Origin: Ferruginibacter paludis
GTDB taxonomy: Bacteria > Bacteroidota > Bacteroidia > Chitinophagales > Chitinophagaceae
Length of the DNA stretch: 64,000 nucleotides
Reading direction: 5' to 3'
Assembly: GCF_030409685.1 (NCBI RefSeq)
Contig: NZ_JAUFQJ010000003.1
Span: forward strand, 62,001-126,000
Positions 51,555-61,952 of this stretch are shown one piece after another. The notes beneath the pieces were generated by a model. It was not told where the DNA came from and ran no database searches. It saw nothing but the letters and a program-made list of their open reading frames with translations. The translations under genes were made by a program, and so were the position numbers. How positions within the stretch are numbered: position 1 is the first letter of the stretch; every line of letters begins with the position of its first letter.

Positions 51555-52076
51555 ATGACCCGGTGCATAAGGAATAGCAAAAATTACTTATCAGTATTAC
51601 TTATACTGGTTATTTTTATGCCCATGATAGCGTCGTTGTGGTTGTTAGCATGGCAGCAATTAATACAGTGGCAAATGATGGAAGAACTGGAATCTGCCAG
51701 CTTTACAACCGTTGTTCTTAACAAAAGTGCCATTCATTGGATAAGAGCAGGCAAAGAGATGGAAATAAATGGCAGCCTCTTTGATGTTGAGAACATGTCA
51801 ACAATTGGAGATAGTTGTATCGTTAAAGGCCTGTTTGATGAAAAAGAAGAAGCCCTGCTGAAAACCATTAAAAAATCTCAGCAGGAATCTCCTTATAACA
51901 CACCAATCCATTTGTTGGTATCCAAAAGCCTTTCCCTTTTTTTGTTTACTGAATACAAAACTGCCTGTTCACAATTACAGGAAAATTGTGAACAGGAAAA
52001 ATATCACCTGTTTACCATTAGTTGTTTTACATCTCACTTTTTACCTCCTGCCGGACCTCCTCCAAAGTACAGTTAA
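51555..52076 (+). CDS. Membrane-anchored protein of unknown function, upstream of a TonB receptor
   Basis: 173 residues. One N-terminal membrane helix (about 12-33, LSVLLILVIFMPMIASLWLLAW), then a soluble part, then a Cys- and Pro-rich end (CSQLQENCEQEKYHLF ... CFTSHFLPPAGPPPKYS). The HFLPPAGPPP ending recalls the PP part of copper-locus HYC_CC_PP proteins, but the HYC and CC motifs are absent, so the link is only suggestive. The TonB receptor gene begins 63 bases downstream on the same strand, so they likely form one transcript. Confidence 0.65.
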   Translation: MTRCIRNSKNYLSVLLILVIFMPMIASLWLLAWQQLIQWQMMEELESASFTTVVLNKSAIHWIRAGKEMEINGSLFDVENMSTIGDSCIVKGLFDEKEEALLKTIKKSQQESPYNTPIHLLVSKSLSLFLFTEYKTACSQLQENCEQEKYHLFTISCFTSHFLPPAGPPPKYS

Positions 52077-52139
52077 TTTTTTTCAAAGGGAGGTACAACG
52101 ACCGCCTGACTTTTATTAACTGTATTCTTTACTTATTAA

Positions 52140-54344
52140 ATGATTATGACTAAAAAAATATTCGTTGCTGTGACCGCCATTTTGTGCAACACACAATTGA
52201 TGGCTCAGCAAGACACTGTGAACAAAGCAACCTATTTACCTGAAGTAATTGTAACGGGCGTTCAAACAGCTACAGACAAACAAAAATTCCCGATGCCGGT
52301 TGGCATTTTAAATCAAAAAGATTGGCTTCAGAATTCAGCTACCAATATCATTGATGCGATGTCAGTCATACCAGGTGTGTCGCTGATCAACATTGGACCT
52401 GCGATTGCAAAGCCTGTGGTCCGCGGCCTGGGATACAACCGTGTTGTAGTAATGAATGATGGTATTCGCCAGGAAGGGCAGCAATGGGGCGACGAGTTCG
52501 GGATAGAAATTGATGAATATACCGTACAACGTGCCGAAGTATTGAAAGGCCCCGGTAGCCTGCGTTATGGATCAGATGCGATGGCGGGCGTACTCAATTT
52601 ATTGCCGCAATCATTTGCATCCGAAGGCGAAACAGCGGGTCGCTTTTTAACCAACTACCAATCCAACAATGGCCTCATTGCAGGGAATCTTTTTTTAGGA
52701 GGTAATCAAAAAGGGTTTGTATGGAATGTAAATTATACTTACAAAACAGCACACGATTACAAGAACAAATATGATGGCTACGTGTGGAATTCCAACTATG
52801 GCGAAAGCAATTTGAAAGGCATGTTTGGTGTACAAAAAAAATGGGGATTTTCAACCGTCACACTCAGCAGCTTCAATTTAAAAACAGGCATTATAGAAGG
52901 CGCAAGAGATGAGGTGACCGGAGCCTTCACTAAAAGCATATTGAACTTTGATGGCACATCAGACAGTGCTGCAGTAGCTACAAAAGATGAAATGCTTAAA
53001 TACAACCAATACAACATTATTCACCAGCACGTGCGCCATTACAAAGCGGTTTGGGATAATAGTATTGCCCTCGGCAATGGCAAGCTGGGCCTGAAAATTG
53101 GGTATCAGCAAAACCACCGGCAGGAAGCCAATGACATTGTTTTGGGTGACGTATATAATTTTGATTTCCTGCAACAAACGCTCAATTATGATGTAAGTTA
53201 TGAGGTGGCTGAAATCAACAACTGGAAGGTATCTTTTGGTGCAAATGGTATGGCTCAATCTTTTAAAAACAAAGGGACTGCTTTTCTTTTTCCTGAATAT
53301 CATGCTTTTGATTTTGGCCTCTATTCACTGGCGCAAAAAACAATCGATAAACTTACGCTGAGTGGTGGACTCCGTTTTGATACAAGACATTTTAAAGGCG
53401 ATGATTTATATGTTGGCCCGGATGGCGAAAGGCTTACAGGGCCTGCCGCTGATGCAACACAACAGTTCACTGCGTACAGATCTAACTTCTCGGGAGTATC
53501 AGGAAGCATTGGCGCTGCGTACGATTTTTCAAAACTGATGTATGGTAAATTAAATATTGCCGGGGGATACAGGGCACCCAACGTTGCTGAAAGCGGCTCA
53601 AATGGTATTCATGACGGCACGCCGTTTTATGAAATTGGGGACTCTAAATTAAAACCTGAAAACAGTCTGCAACTGGACGGAACAATTGGATTGCACTCCG
53701 CTGATTTTACTGCAGAAGCCACGCTGTTTATCAATAGCATCAACAACTATATTTTTCCTTTGAAATTAGCCAGCACGCTGGGTGGTGATTCACTGCGGGA
53801 AGGCGCACCCACGTTTAAATTCGTGGCAGGCGATGCCATATTAAAAGGCGGTGAAATAATCGCCCATTTTCATCCGCAACAGTTAAAATGGCTGCGATGG
53901 GAAAATGCTTTTTCCTTTATCAGCGCCATTCAAAAAAACCAGGGTGACTCATCAAAATATCTTCCCTATACTCCTCCGGGCAAGTTGCAAACTAAATTCG
54001 TTTTTTCCTTCACCAATAATGAAAAATGTATCAGAGATGTTTTTGTAAGCGTGGGAATAGATCACTATTTTGAGCAAAATAAAGTGTTTTATAAATTCAA
54101 TAATGAAACCATAACACCTGCGTACACTTTACTGAATATAGGCGCGGGTGCTTCTTTTTATACAAAGAAAAAACAGTTTGTTTCAATATACTTCCTGGCG
54201 AATAATTTAGCAGATGTTGCTTACCTGAGCAATATGAGCAGGCTGAAATATGCAGACATCAACAATGCTACCGGCAGAACAGGGGTATATAACATGGGCA
54301 GGAATTTTAGTATTAAACTGAGTTTCCCGATCAATTTTAAATAG
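52140..54344 (+). CDS. TonB-dependent outer membrane receptor
   Basis: 734 residues. Signal peptide, a TonB-box-like region (LPEVIVTGV), plug domain (about 45-170, including NIIDAMSVIPGVSLINIGPAIAKPVVRGL-type pattern and RAEVLKGPGSLRYGSDAMAGVLN), and a 22-strand barrel ending in FSIKLSFPINF. There is no SusC-type N-terminal extension, so it is an ordinary metal or siderophore receptor rather than a glycan one. The neighbours include an exported protein upstream and a membrane ferredoxin downstream on the other strand. The substrate is not clear; the absence of a SusD partner supports a small ligand. Confidence 0.93.
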   Translation: MIMTKKIFVAVTAILCNTQLMAQQDTVNKATYLPEVIVTGVQTATDKQKFPMPVGILNQKDWLQNSATNIIDAMSVIPGVSLINIGPAIAKPVVRGLGYNRVVVMNDGIRQEGQQWGDEFGIEIDEYTVQRAEVLKGPGSLRYGSDAMAGVLNLLPQSFASEGETAGRFLTNYQSNNGLIAGNLFLGGNQKGFVWNVNYTYKTAHDYKNKYDGYVWNSNYGESNLKGMFGVQKKWGFSTVTLSSFNLKTGIIEGARDEVTGAFTKSILNFDGTSDSAAVATKDEMLKYNQYNIIHQHVRHYKAVWDNSIALGNGKLGLKIGYQQNHRQEANDIVLGDVYNFDFLQQTLNYDVSYEVAEINNWKVSFGANGMAQSFKNKGTAFLFPEYHAFDFGLYSLAQKTIDKLTLSGGLRFDTRHFKGDDLYVGPDGERLTGPAADATQQFTAYRSNFSGVSGSIGAAYDFSKLMYGKLNIAGGYRAPNVAESGSNGIHDGTPFYEIGDSKLKPENSLQLDGTIGLHSADFTAEATLFINSINNYIFPLKLASTLGGDSLREGAPTFKFVAGDAILKGGEIIAHFHPQQLKWLRWENAFSFISAIQKNQGDSSKYLPYTPPGKLQTKFVFSFTNNEKCIRDVFVSVGIDHYFEQNKVFYKFNNETITPAYTLLNIGAGASFYTKKKQFVSIYFLANNLADVAYLSNMSRLKYADINNATGRTGVYNMGRNFSIKLSFPINFK

Positions 54345-54358
54345 AAAGATTTAGTAGG

Positions 54359-54393
54359 AAAGATGCCGGTATTTAAGTGCCGGCATCTTTTTT
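54359..54393 (+). terminator. Terminator of the TonB receptor gene (likely bidirectional)
   Basis: The 11-bp stem AAAGATGCCGG (54359-54369) and CCGGCATCTTT (54380-54390) is followed by a T-run. The A-rich left arm would also serve the minus-strand gene ending at 54403. Confidence 0.85.
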
Positions 54394-54402
54394 ACCATTA
54401 AA

Positions 54403-55515
54403 TTATTTACCTGGTGTATGGTTTAATTTTGTGGCAGTTACCGCAGAATTTCTTTTAACATCTTCCTTATGAAGGGCATACTGTGGCCTTATTACCCAGC
54501 TTTGCTGATTTGTTTTCCGGAACACAATCCACCAAAAAAAGAACAGCGTACTCGCTGCCACCATGCCATCGACCATCCACTGCGGTAACACACCCCTTAA
54601 ATTGATAAGCATGCCATCTGTATGGTATATCCCAAAGCCAATAAGCGAGGGAATTCTAAACCAGTAATAACATGCAACTGCAGCGGCTGCAAAAATGCTG
54701 ATGAGTATTGTTTGATTTATTTTGCCAACTATTTTCTTCAACAGTATAAACAATACAAGCGTTGCAGCTGCAGCCAATAAGGGAAAGTTATACATGGCTG
54801 CAATTAACTGCAAACCTGTTAGTGTGCTATGATCCGGTACATGAAACCAATCCCATACAAACCCGGGGAAACCACCAATCATCAAATGACCGGCAATGTT
54901 TTGGTAAACTGTTTTAGAGGTCGTTAAAGGGTTTACATCAGGTGTACTATCCGGGCATGGAATTACACAATTTCTGCATTGCGTACAATGTGCGTTTGGT
55001 ATAGACACCATTGTTTTTAAACCATATAATTTCTCAACCGGGTGAACAGGGCAAAGGCCCGAACACCAGGCACTTTTCCATTCAAAAATAAAACCGCACG
55101 CAAATGACAATGCAGCCATCGTGAGAATTAAAATAGCCGTAGCAGGCCCGTTGGTATTAAAAAAAGTATGGCGCAAGGGTACAATCACAAGCAATGAAAC
55201 AGTTGCCACCAAATTAAGGATTGCAGTTTGCCTGGTAGATAATCTTTTTCTTTTAGACAGTCCGAAATGCCTTGGCAGCAAGGCATTGGTGGCCATGGGA
55301 CAAACGTTTCGCCATACGCCGGTAAAAACTACCAGCAGTAAAGGCGCTGAAGGAATTAACATGTTCCAGAATAAATTAATGCCGGTGTCCGGATAAAATA
55401 GCAGGCAAAAAACAATGATGGCACCGATGAGCCAGACGGCAGTTTGCACAATTCGCCAGATCATTATTGACCGGGAAGACAACTGTATGCCGGATTTAAA
55501 AGAAGTTTTTTCCAT
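54403..55515 (-). CDS. Membrane-bound 4Fe-4S ferredoxin-type protein
   Basis: 370 residues from the ATG at 55515; a TTG at 55548 would add 11 residues of no clear value. About eight membrane helices. A cytoplasmic Cys loop CSGLCPVHPVEKLYG (about 160) and a ferredoxin-like site HCTQCRNCVIPCPDSTPDVN hold the iron-sulphur ligands. This NapH/NosR/CcoG-like layout suggests electron transfer at the membrane, to a periplasmic or cytoplasmic partner that is not encoded nearby. It is convergent with the TonB receptor gene; a common function is possible but not shown. Confidence 0.83.
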   Translation of the reverse strand: MEKTSFKSGIQLSSRSIMIWRIVQTAVWLIGAIIVFCLLFYPDTGINLFWNMLIPSAPLLLVVFTGVWRNVCPMATNALLPRHFGLSKRKRLSTRQTAILNLVATVSLLVIVPLRHTFFNTNGPATAILILTMAALSFACGFIFEWKSAWCSGLCPVHPVEKLYGLKTMVSIPNAHCTQCRNCVIPCPDSTPDVNPLTTSKTVYQNIAGHLMIGGFPGFVWDWFHVPDHSTLTGLQLIAAMYNFPLLAAAATLVLFILLKKIVGKINQTILISIFAAAAVACYYWFRIPSLIGFGIYHTDGMLINLRGVLPQWMVDGMVAASTLFFFWWIVFRKTNQQSWVIRPQYALHKEDVKRNSAVTATKLNHTPGK

Positions 55516-55611
55516 TGAGATGCGGCTGAATTTATGGTAATTAAGCAATCGTTTTGGCGAAGTAAAATTAATACAAACTCTTACTGCTTTGATAAATGAA
55601 TAAATGCATTT

Positions 55612-56376
55612 TTATTTTGTCTTTTTTCTAAAATCAGGTGTGTAATAAAAAAAACACCGCAACGTATTGTTCTTATCATACTGGTAGCCGGTCGACTTTT
55701 CCTGTGTGAAAAGCATATAGCCCAAATCAAAACTCAGCGTTTTACAAACGGGTTGTTTAATACCAATAAAAAACCTGTTTTGATCAAACGTATTGTATAC
55801 CACTTCTTTACCAAATTGTATAGCCAGTTCATCGGATAAAACCAGTGATGGCAGTTTTTTATTATCAGCAACAGGAATGGTGAAACTCAATAAATATCTT
55901 ACCCTGTCAGTAAATTTATAATCATGCGTAAACTTATCGTTCACAATTTTTTCCTGCCATCGTTGCTCGTTCCTTATACGGTTGAGCACAATTATTTTAC
56001 CGATTTTTGAAAATTGCTGCAACTGCTGGTATATGCGGTGCTCCTGGACAAAATGATGCCAGGCCGGGTTGGATGGCGCTACCCACATTTGTCCGTATCC
56101 AAGTATGGCGGTTATATTTTCATTAATCCAATAGTCCAACCCCGTTCTAACAAAATAAAAACCGGGGTCTGCTAAAAAATTATTTCTGCGCATGTGCAAA
56201 TCAGCGATCATACCAAATCTTTTACTAAACCTGAATGTTCCGTTTTCACTTACCCAGCTTTGCGATTGTATATTGACTTCTTTAGTTTTTGTTTGGGCAT
56301 TTAACTGAAACTGTATTAAAAAACTTAGAACAATAAAGCAGCCAATTGTTATAAGGAGTTTATATTTTGTGTTCAT
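55612..56376 (-). CDS. DUF2490 outer-membrane protein
   Basis: 254 residues. Signal peptide (LLITIGCFIVLSFLIQFQLNAQ), then a beta-rich body with the DUF2490 pattern: QSWVSENGTFRFSKRFGMIADLHMRR, GLDYWINENITAILGYGQMW, QEHRIYQQL ... NRIRNEQRW and the final FFYYTPDFRKK. Predicted outer-membrane beta-barrel of unknown function. It ends about 60 bases before the ferredoxin gene on the same strand. Confidence 0.85.
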   Translation of the reverse strand: MNTKYKLLITIGCFIVLSFLIQFQLNAQTKTKEVNIQSQSWVSENGTFRFSKRFGMIADLHMRRNNFLADPGFYFVRTGLDYWINENITAILGYGQMWVAPSNPAWHHFVQEHRIYQQLQQFSKIGKIIVLNRIRNEQRWQEKIVNDKFTHDYKFTDRVRYLLSFTIPVADNKKLPSLVLSDELAIQFGKEVVYNTFDQNRFFIGIKQPVCKTLSFDLGYMLFTQEKSTGYQYDKNNTLRCFFYYTPDFRKKTK

Positions 56377-56465
56377 TTTTATTAGTTGAGGTGGAAAAAA
56401 GCCAACTGCCTATGCTTACAGGTTAATTGCTTTTGCTATGCAGGTTACAGAAGGACAAATCAACA

Positions 56466-58133
56466 TCAGGTAAAAAATAAAATCAGTAACTGAGCCGCCA
56501 GTATTCTCAAAATCATTGTGAGCGGATAAACTGTTGCATAGGTAGCAGATGGAATATCATTGCCGGCAGTTTTAATTGCGTATGCCAAAGCTGGTGGATC
56601 TGTGCAGGCACCGGCCAGCAGTCCGCATATTTCAAAATAAGTTTTTCTGAAAAATTTGCTTGCAATAATTCCCATGATCAGCAGAGGCATCATGGTAATA
56701 GTAATCCCCATTACAATCCAGCGGTAACCACTTCCGTCGGTAAACGCAGCTGCTAAATTATGACCACTGCTTAAGCCTACACTGGCAAGAAAAAGAGCAA
56801 TGCCCAGTTCTCTCACAATAAGATTAGCGCTGTTTGTGGTGTAATTATTAAGGTACAAATGATTACCAAAACGGCTGAGAAAAAGCGCTATAATCAGCGG
56901 CCCGCCAGCCATCCCAATTTTTACCGGTACAGGTATTGATGGAATATAAAACGGAATACTCCCTAAAATTACGCCCAACACAATGCCCATAAAAATGGGT
57001 CCAAGGTCCGGCGCTTCCAGTCTTTTTAAAGAGTTACCAACTACTTCGGCAAAAGCCTTTACACTTTCTTCCGTACCAACTACGGTTACGGTATCACCCA
57101 ATTGTAAAAAGATATTGCCATGCGCAACCATTTCTATACCGGATCTTTTAATGCGGGTAAGTGTTAACACTTCATGCTGTATCTCAGGAATATCGCCCAA
57201 CCTTTTGTGTGTAATTTCTTTTCTTGTTACAACAATGGCACGGGATATTAAATTGCTGGATGGTTCTGTTCTTAAGTTCATGTCACTCTCTGTACCTACC
57301 AATAGCTTGACCTTTTCCATTATTTTTTTAGTGGCTACAAACTGCATCACATCTCCATCAGATAAAACCGTATCCGGTGTTGGCGTTATGGTGGTACCGT
57401 TGTGAAACATCCTGGATATTATCACCGGTTCATTTACCATTTTAAAAATCTTTCTTACCGATTGCCCGATAAGTTGTTTGTTCTCCAGTTTAATGTGGAT
57501 AGATAATGGCCTGCTTGATTGTATAAAATTTAATTTGCGGTGCAACTCCTGCTCATCTTCAATGTTAACCCGCAAAATCTTTTTCAGCAGTATCAGCGAA
57601 AAAATAATCCCCATCACTGCAAACGGATAAGCCACGGCATAAGCCAGTGTGATGGTAGAATTATCAACCCCCTGAACCTGCAAATCTTTAACGGCTGATT
57701 GCGCCGCTGCGAGGCCAGGTGTATTGGTAACCGCACCACTCATTACTCCTGCCATGATGGCCATGTGATTGCCGGTTGTATAAAAGAAAATAATCGTTAT
57801 CAGCACGCCCAGTACTACTACTGAAGCGGCCAGGGCATTATTGCCCAACGCACTTTTTTTAAGTGATGAAAAAAAGCCTGGCCCAACCTGCAACCCGATG
57901 GCATAAACAAAAAGTATCAGCCCAAATTCTTTCACAAAATGTTCCATTTCTTTTGGAATTGAGATGCCAGCATATGAACAGATTAGCCCGATAAAAAGTA
58001 CCCAGGTAATACCAAAAGAAATGCCGAGAATTTTTATTTTGCCTAACGCTATGCCGGAAGCGATGACCAGTGAATAAACTATGACTGCCTGTGCTACAGA
58101 AGGCTCTGTGAACAACTGTACAAACCAATTCAT
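56466..58133 (-). CDS. AspT/YidE-type transporter with two TrkA-C domains
   Basis: 555 residues. Two five-helix halves (about 10-190 and 375-550), each with the family stretch TNTPGLAAAQS and CTDPPALAYA. Between them lie two RCK/TrkA_C domains (about 205-290 and 295-375), which usually bind a ligand that gates transport. This is the AAE (aspartate-alanine exchanger)/YidE layout. Family members exchange small carboxylates or amino acids. It is upstream of the DUF2490 gene on the same strand. Substrate unknown. Confidence 0.9.
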   Translation of the reverse strand: MNWFVQLFTEPSVAQAVIVYSLVIASGIALGKIKILGISFGITWVLFIGLICSYAGISIPKEMEHFVKEFGLILFVYAIGLQVGPGFFSSLKKSALGNNALAASVVVLGVLITIIFFYTTGNHMAIMAGVMSGAVTNTPGLAAAQSAVKDLQVQGVDNSTITLAYAVAYPFAVMGIIFSLILLKKILRVNIEDEQELHRKLNFIQSSRPLSIHIKLENKQLIGQSVRKIFKMVNEPVIISRMFHNGTTITPTPDTVLSDGDVMQFVATKKIMEKVKLLVGTESDMNLRTEPSSNLISRAIVVTRKEITHKRLGDIPEIQHEVLTLTRIKRSGIEMVAHGNIFLQLGDTVTVVGTEESVKAFAEVVGNSLKRLEAPDLGPIFMGIVLGVILGSIPFYIPSIPVPVKIGMAGGPLIIALFLSRFGNHLYLNNYTTNSANLIVRELGIALFLASVGLSSGHNLAAAFTDGSGYRWIVMGITITMMPLLIMGIIASKFFRKTYFEICGLLAGACTDPPALAYAIKTAGNDIPSATYATVYPLTMILRILAAQLLILFFT

Positions 58134-58359
58134 AAAATTAATTTAAACTCATCTTAATAAACCTATCGCAGATTAAAATGAATGTGATAGGAGGATATTG
58201 CCTGAAACACTATACAGTGATTAAACTTATTGATCCGGATTTTACATATAGCAGGCAATCGCTAAAAAACAATCAATCGTTCGAAATTGCACCTCATGTG
58301 TGCAACCGGTTACACTGATAAAATCAGTAAAGACAAGAAAAACAGATTATTTGAAAATC

Positions 58360-58390
58360 AAAATAACGGGTAACAATTACCCGTTATTTT
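58360..58390 (-). terminator. Terminator of pckG
   Basis: The 14-bp perfect stem AAAATAACGGGTAA (58360-58373) and TTACCCGTTATTTT (58377-58390) has a CAA loop and lies 7 bases past the pckG stop. The transporter gene is on the same strand further on, so it has its own promoter. Confidence 0.8.
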
Positions 58391-58396
58391 TTATTC

Positions 58397-60259
58397 TTAC
58401 ACATGTTCAGGTTCAAGTCCCCAATGTTCAGGAGAACGCCATAAAGCACTTAATAACAACTCCCTGATGAAATAAAATTCCTTCGGAAGTTTATCATACA
58501 ATTTAGAGAACAGTTCTTCGTGAGATAATAGTTCCTGTTTCCATGGTTCCCTGTCTAAGGTCATTATTTTTGCAAAATCATCTTTGGTAAAATTTTCTAT
58601 TCCGGTCCAGTCCATGTCTTCCCAACGTGGCATCCATCCAATGGGGGATTCTACTGCACTTGCACCGCCATGTACTCTTTGTACAATCCATTTTAACACA
58701 CGCATATTTTCGCCAAATCCCGGCCATAAAAATTTTCCATTTTCATCTTTTCTAAACCAATTCACGCTGAATATACGGGGCGCATTTGGCAGGTCGCGGC
58801 CAAATTGTAACCAATGGTTTACATAGTCGCCCATGTTGTAACCCATAAACGGCAACATAGCAAATGGATCACGTCTAACCTTACCGACTTCACCAAACGC
58901 GGCGGCGGTAGTTTCACTACCCATAGTAGCAGCCGCATATACACCAAAGCTCCAGTTGAAAGCCTGGCAAACCAGCGGTACAGCGGTAGTTCTTCTTCCA
59001 CCAAAAACAAAGGCTGCGATATGCACACCTTTGGGATTGTCCCAATCACTGTCAATGGCGGGATTTTGATATGCAGGTGCTGTAAACCGGCTATTTGGGT
59101 GGGCTGCAGGTGTGCCGCTTTTGGGATCGTATGGTTTACCATGCCAGTCGGTTAAGCCTTCCGGTATCTCTTTGGTCATACCTTCCCACCATACATCACC
59201 ATCCTTTGTAACCGCTACGTTGGTAAAAATTGTATTGGCTTTAATGCTTTCCATTGCGTTGGGGTTGGTATGATAGTTGGTACCCGGAGCTACACCGAAA
59301 TAACCAGCTTCAGGATTGATGGCATATAAGCTACCGTCGTTGCCTTTATGAATCCAGGCAATATCATCACCCACGGTTGTCACCTTCCAGTCATCCACTC
59401 CCTGTGCAGGTATCATCATAGAGAAATTTGTTTTACCGCATGCGCTTGGAAATGCTGCAGCGATATAGGTCTTTTCTTTTGCCGGAGATTCTACTCCCAG
59501 TATCAGCATGTGTTCTGCCAGCCATCCTTCTTCCCTTCCCATTACAGATGCAATACGCAGGGCAAAACATTTTTTGCCCATCAGGGCGTTACCCCCGTAA
59601 CCACTGCCATAAGAAATAATCAGTCTTTCTTCAGGGAAATGAGAAATGTATTTTGTTGTTGGGTTGTTGGGCCATTTGCTGTCCGTTTCGTTAGCATTTA
59701 GCGGAGCGCCTACAGTATGAATGCATTTTACATAATCATGTTTTTTCAGGTAAGGATAAATTGCTTCGCCCATTCTTGTCATGATGTACATATTTACAAC
59801 CACATATTCAGAGTCAGTTAACTGAACGCCGTAACGTGAGTATGATGAGCCAACGGGCCCCATACAAAATGGAATAACATACAGGGTTCTGCCGCTCATA
59901 GATTCGTCCATCAGGCCATTCAGAATTTGCTTCATGGCAGTTGGTTCCATCCAGTTATTGGTTGGGCCGGCATCTTCTTTTCTTCTGCTGCATATAAATG
60001 TTTTGTCTTCTACCCTTGCCACATCACTTGGGTCAGAAAAGCAGGCAAAACTATTTGGTCTTTTTTCCTGGTTTAATTTTATAAATGTTCCCTTTTTTAC
60101 CAATGAAGCACAAATAGCGTCGTACTCCTCTTTAGAACCATCACACCAATGAATATTTTTTGCATTGCATTGCCTGGCTATATTCGTTACCCATGACTTT
60201 AATTCTGGTTTTATGTCAGATGCCCCATTTAATCTTGGTTTACTTTCTACGTTGATCAT
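58397..60259 (-). CDS. pckG: Phosphoenolpyruvate carboxykinase (GTP)
   Basis: 620 residues. GTP-type signatures: the P-loop [13 protein letters not shown], the metal-site [28 protein letters not shown] near the nucleotide, and the conserved [22 protein letters not shown]. The enzyme converts oxaloacetate plus GTP to PEP, feeding gluconeogenesis. Full length for the family (about 600). An exact -7 element lies 55 bases upstream. It is transcribed alone. Confidence 0.96.
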   Translation of the reverse strand: MINVESKPRLNGASDIKPELKSWVTNIARQCNAKNIHWCDGSKEEYDAICASLVKKGTFIKLNQEKRPNSFACFSDPSDVARVEDKTFICSRRKEDAGPTNNWMEPTAMKQILNGLMDESMSGRTLYVIPFCMGPVGSSYSRYGVQLTDSEYVVVNMYIMTRMGEAIYPYLKKHDYVKCIHTVGAPLNANETDSKWPNNPTTKYISHFPEERLIISYGSGYGGNALMGKKCFALRIASVMGREEGWLAEHMLILGVESPAKEKTYIAAAFPSACGKTNFSMMIPAQGVDDWKVTTVGDDIAWIHKGNDGSLYAINPEAGYFGVAPGTNYHTNPNAMESIKANTIFTNVAVTKDGDVWWEGMTKEIPEGLTDWHGKPYDPKSGTPAAHPNSRFTAPAYQNPAIDSDWDNPKGVHIAAFVFGGRRTTAVPLVCQAFNWSFGVYAAATMGSETTAAAFGEVGKVRRDPFAMLPFMGYNMGDYVNHWLQFGRDLPNAPRIFSVNWFRKDENGKFLWPGFGENMRVLKWIVQRVHGGASAVESPIGWMPRWEDMDWTGIENFTKDDFAKIMTLDREPWKQELLSHEELFSKLYDKLPKEFYFIRELLLSALWRSPEHWGLEPEHV

Positions 60260-60616
60260 AAATTTTATTTAATCTTTGAATAATTACTTTGAAATGATGC
60301 CACAAATTTTCACCAAAATTATTTACCGGAATATGATTATTATCTATTCCTTACATGATTAATACTCATGTTTTTTTACAAAAAGGTTTTCTTTCAAAGC
60401 TTAACATCTAAAATGTCCGGAATGCCCTGCATTTTTTAAAATTTAGTAAGATTTATAATATATTACAACGACCACTTACACACCATGAAACCGGAGCCCG
60501 ATTATTATGAAAATAATACGAAATATATTAGTCAGGTATTTACCTTGTTTATTAAACGGTTTGGGGCAGATAGGCATAATCCAAAAAACTACTGTACATT
60601 AGTAAAAACTTGCTGC
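60260..60616. other. Control region between pckG and the T9SS cargo gene
   Basis: 357 bases. It holds the pckG -7 element and otherwise AT-rich sequence. A plus-strand frame from 60485 runs into the next gene but precedes its signal peptide and is not considered coding. No repeat or RNA was recognised. Confidence 0.45.
60314..60321 (-). promoter_or_regulatory. -7 promoter element for pckG
   Basis: On the minus strand this reads TAATTTTG, exact TAnnTTTG, 55 bases upstream of the pckG ATG. No clear -33 element. Confidence 0.45.
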
Positions 60617-61768
60617 ATGAAGAGATTTATACTTTTACTTTTTAGCATATGCTATTTTAATCTAGCGCATGCTCAAAACCTGGTCGTAAATTCTTATGCA
60701 GAGGATCTTCCCCGCGGCACCGGATGGACGATCATAAGCCAGGGTGCTTCCACCTGCCTGTTGGTTCCAACAAGTAATTTTCTTAACTGGACTATGATCC
60801 CGGATGGCTCCGTTAACTATCCCTATGATCATACTACAGGTACAGCCGGAGGTACGGTATTTTACTCCGGGTGCAGTCCGTTTTTGCAGGGGCCATTTGA
60901 GTTGAGACAAGATATTAATGTGTCAGCAGACGCAATTAATATTGATGCCGGTACTATGCCCTATGTGTTTAGCGGCTATATTCAAACACCCGTCAGCAAC
61001 CAAACTGACCAGGGCCGTTTTATTGTTGAATTCCTTGATGCAACCAATTCCGTATTAGGGTCCAGTTACACCAGCAGCTGGCAATCTTATTTTGGCGGCT
61101 CAGGCAGCGGTTGGGTGGGTTATACCGATACAAGAGTGGCGCCAGCCGGCACCCGCACCATAAGAATAAGAATGCAAACACAAATATTGTTCAATCCTCC
61201 GGCCATCAATGTTTATTTTGATGACATTACACTTGTAAAGCCTGTAGCATTACCGGTAAAACTGACTTCCTTCACTGCAAATGAAAATGGAGGCAGCATC
61301 TACTTAAACTGGAAAGTAAATAATGAGGTGAACATTCAGAAATACGAAATAGAGCAAAGCTATAATGGAACTGACTTTAGTCGTATAGCTGCCTTAGCGG
61401 GAGGGAGGCAGTCTTATAACTATGTTGATAATAACCAGACAGGCAATATGGGTACCTTATATTACCGTTTGAAAATAACGGATGGCCATAGAGCCGTCAC
61501 CTACAGCCCAATTGTTCATATTGCCAGTACGGTTTCGCCATTAATTGTGCTATCGCCTAACCCTGCAAAAAATTACTTTACTATCAGCGGGGCTAAATCG
61601 GCTGGAACCCTTGATGTTATTGATGCCGATGGTAAAATAGTTGAAAGCGCGATTCTTGTTACGCCAACAGCGAAAATTAATATTTCAACTTTACCTTCCG
61701 GGATATATTTCGTGCGATTCACCAATGGAAAGACAACTGTTTTCAGAAAACTGGTTGTACCCAACTAA
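60617..61768 (+). CDS. Secreted protein with T9SS type A sorting domain
   Basis: 383 residues from the ATG at 60617; an ATG at 60485 would put 44 polar residues ahead of the signal peptide (FILLLFSICYFNLAHAQ), so it is rejected. The mature N-terminal part (about 25-210) has a jelly-roll-like pattern with many aromatic and Gly residues. A fibronectin-like stretch follows (LPVKLTSFTANENGGSIYLN). The last 75 residues are a type IX sorting domain: VLSPNPAKNYFTISG ... LPSGIYFVRFTNGKTTVFRK. The cargo is moved across the outer membrane and attached or released. The binding partner is unknown. Confidence 0.88.
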   Translation: MKRFILLLFSICYFNLAHAQNLVVNSYAEDLPRGTGWTIISQGASTCLLVPTSNFLNWTMIPDGSVNYPYDHTTGTAGGTVFYSGCSPFLQGPFELRQDINVSADAINIDAGTMPYVFSGYIQTPVSNQTDQGRFIVEFLDATNSVLGSSYTSSWQSYFGGSGSGWVGYTDTRVAPAGTRTIRIRMQTQILFNPPAINVYFDDITLVKPVALPVKLTSFTANENGGSIYLNWKVNNEVNIQKYEIEQSYNGTDFSRIAALAGGRQSYNYVDNNQTGNMGTLYYRLKITDGHRAVTYSPIVHIASTVSPLIVLSPNPAKNYFTISGAKSAGTLDVIDADGKIVESAILVTPTAKINISTLPSGIYFVRFTNGKTTVFRKLVVPN

Positions 61769-61952
61769 CCTTTTCTTTAATGCATTGTTAACCGCAGGAG
61801 TAAAACAATTTCATTGGCGTATATTTACTGTCTTAAGATCAATACTTAAATCGTCATCCGGCCGTTTGAATAACCGACACAAATGAACCTTTTACCTTTT
61901 GCTTTTTTTAGTGAATATAAGCTGTAGTAATTTTAAAATATAAATGTTAGCA

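Noticed and set aside
60485..60616. N-terminal extension of the T9SS cargo gene
   Set aside because: It would put 44 polar residues ahead of a clear signal peptide; the ATG at 60617 gives a normal secreted protein.
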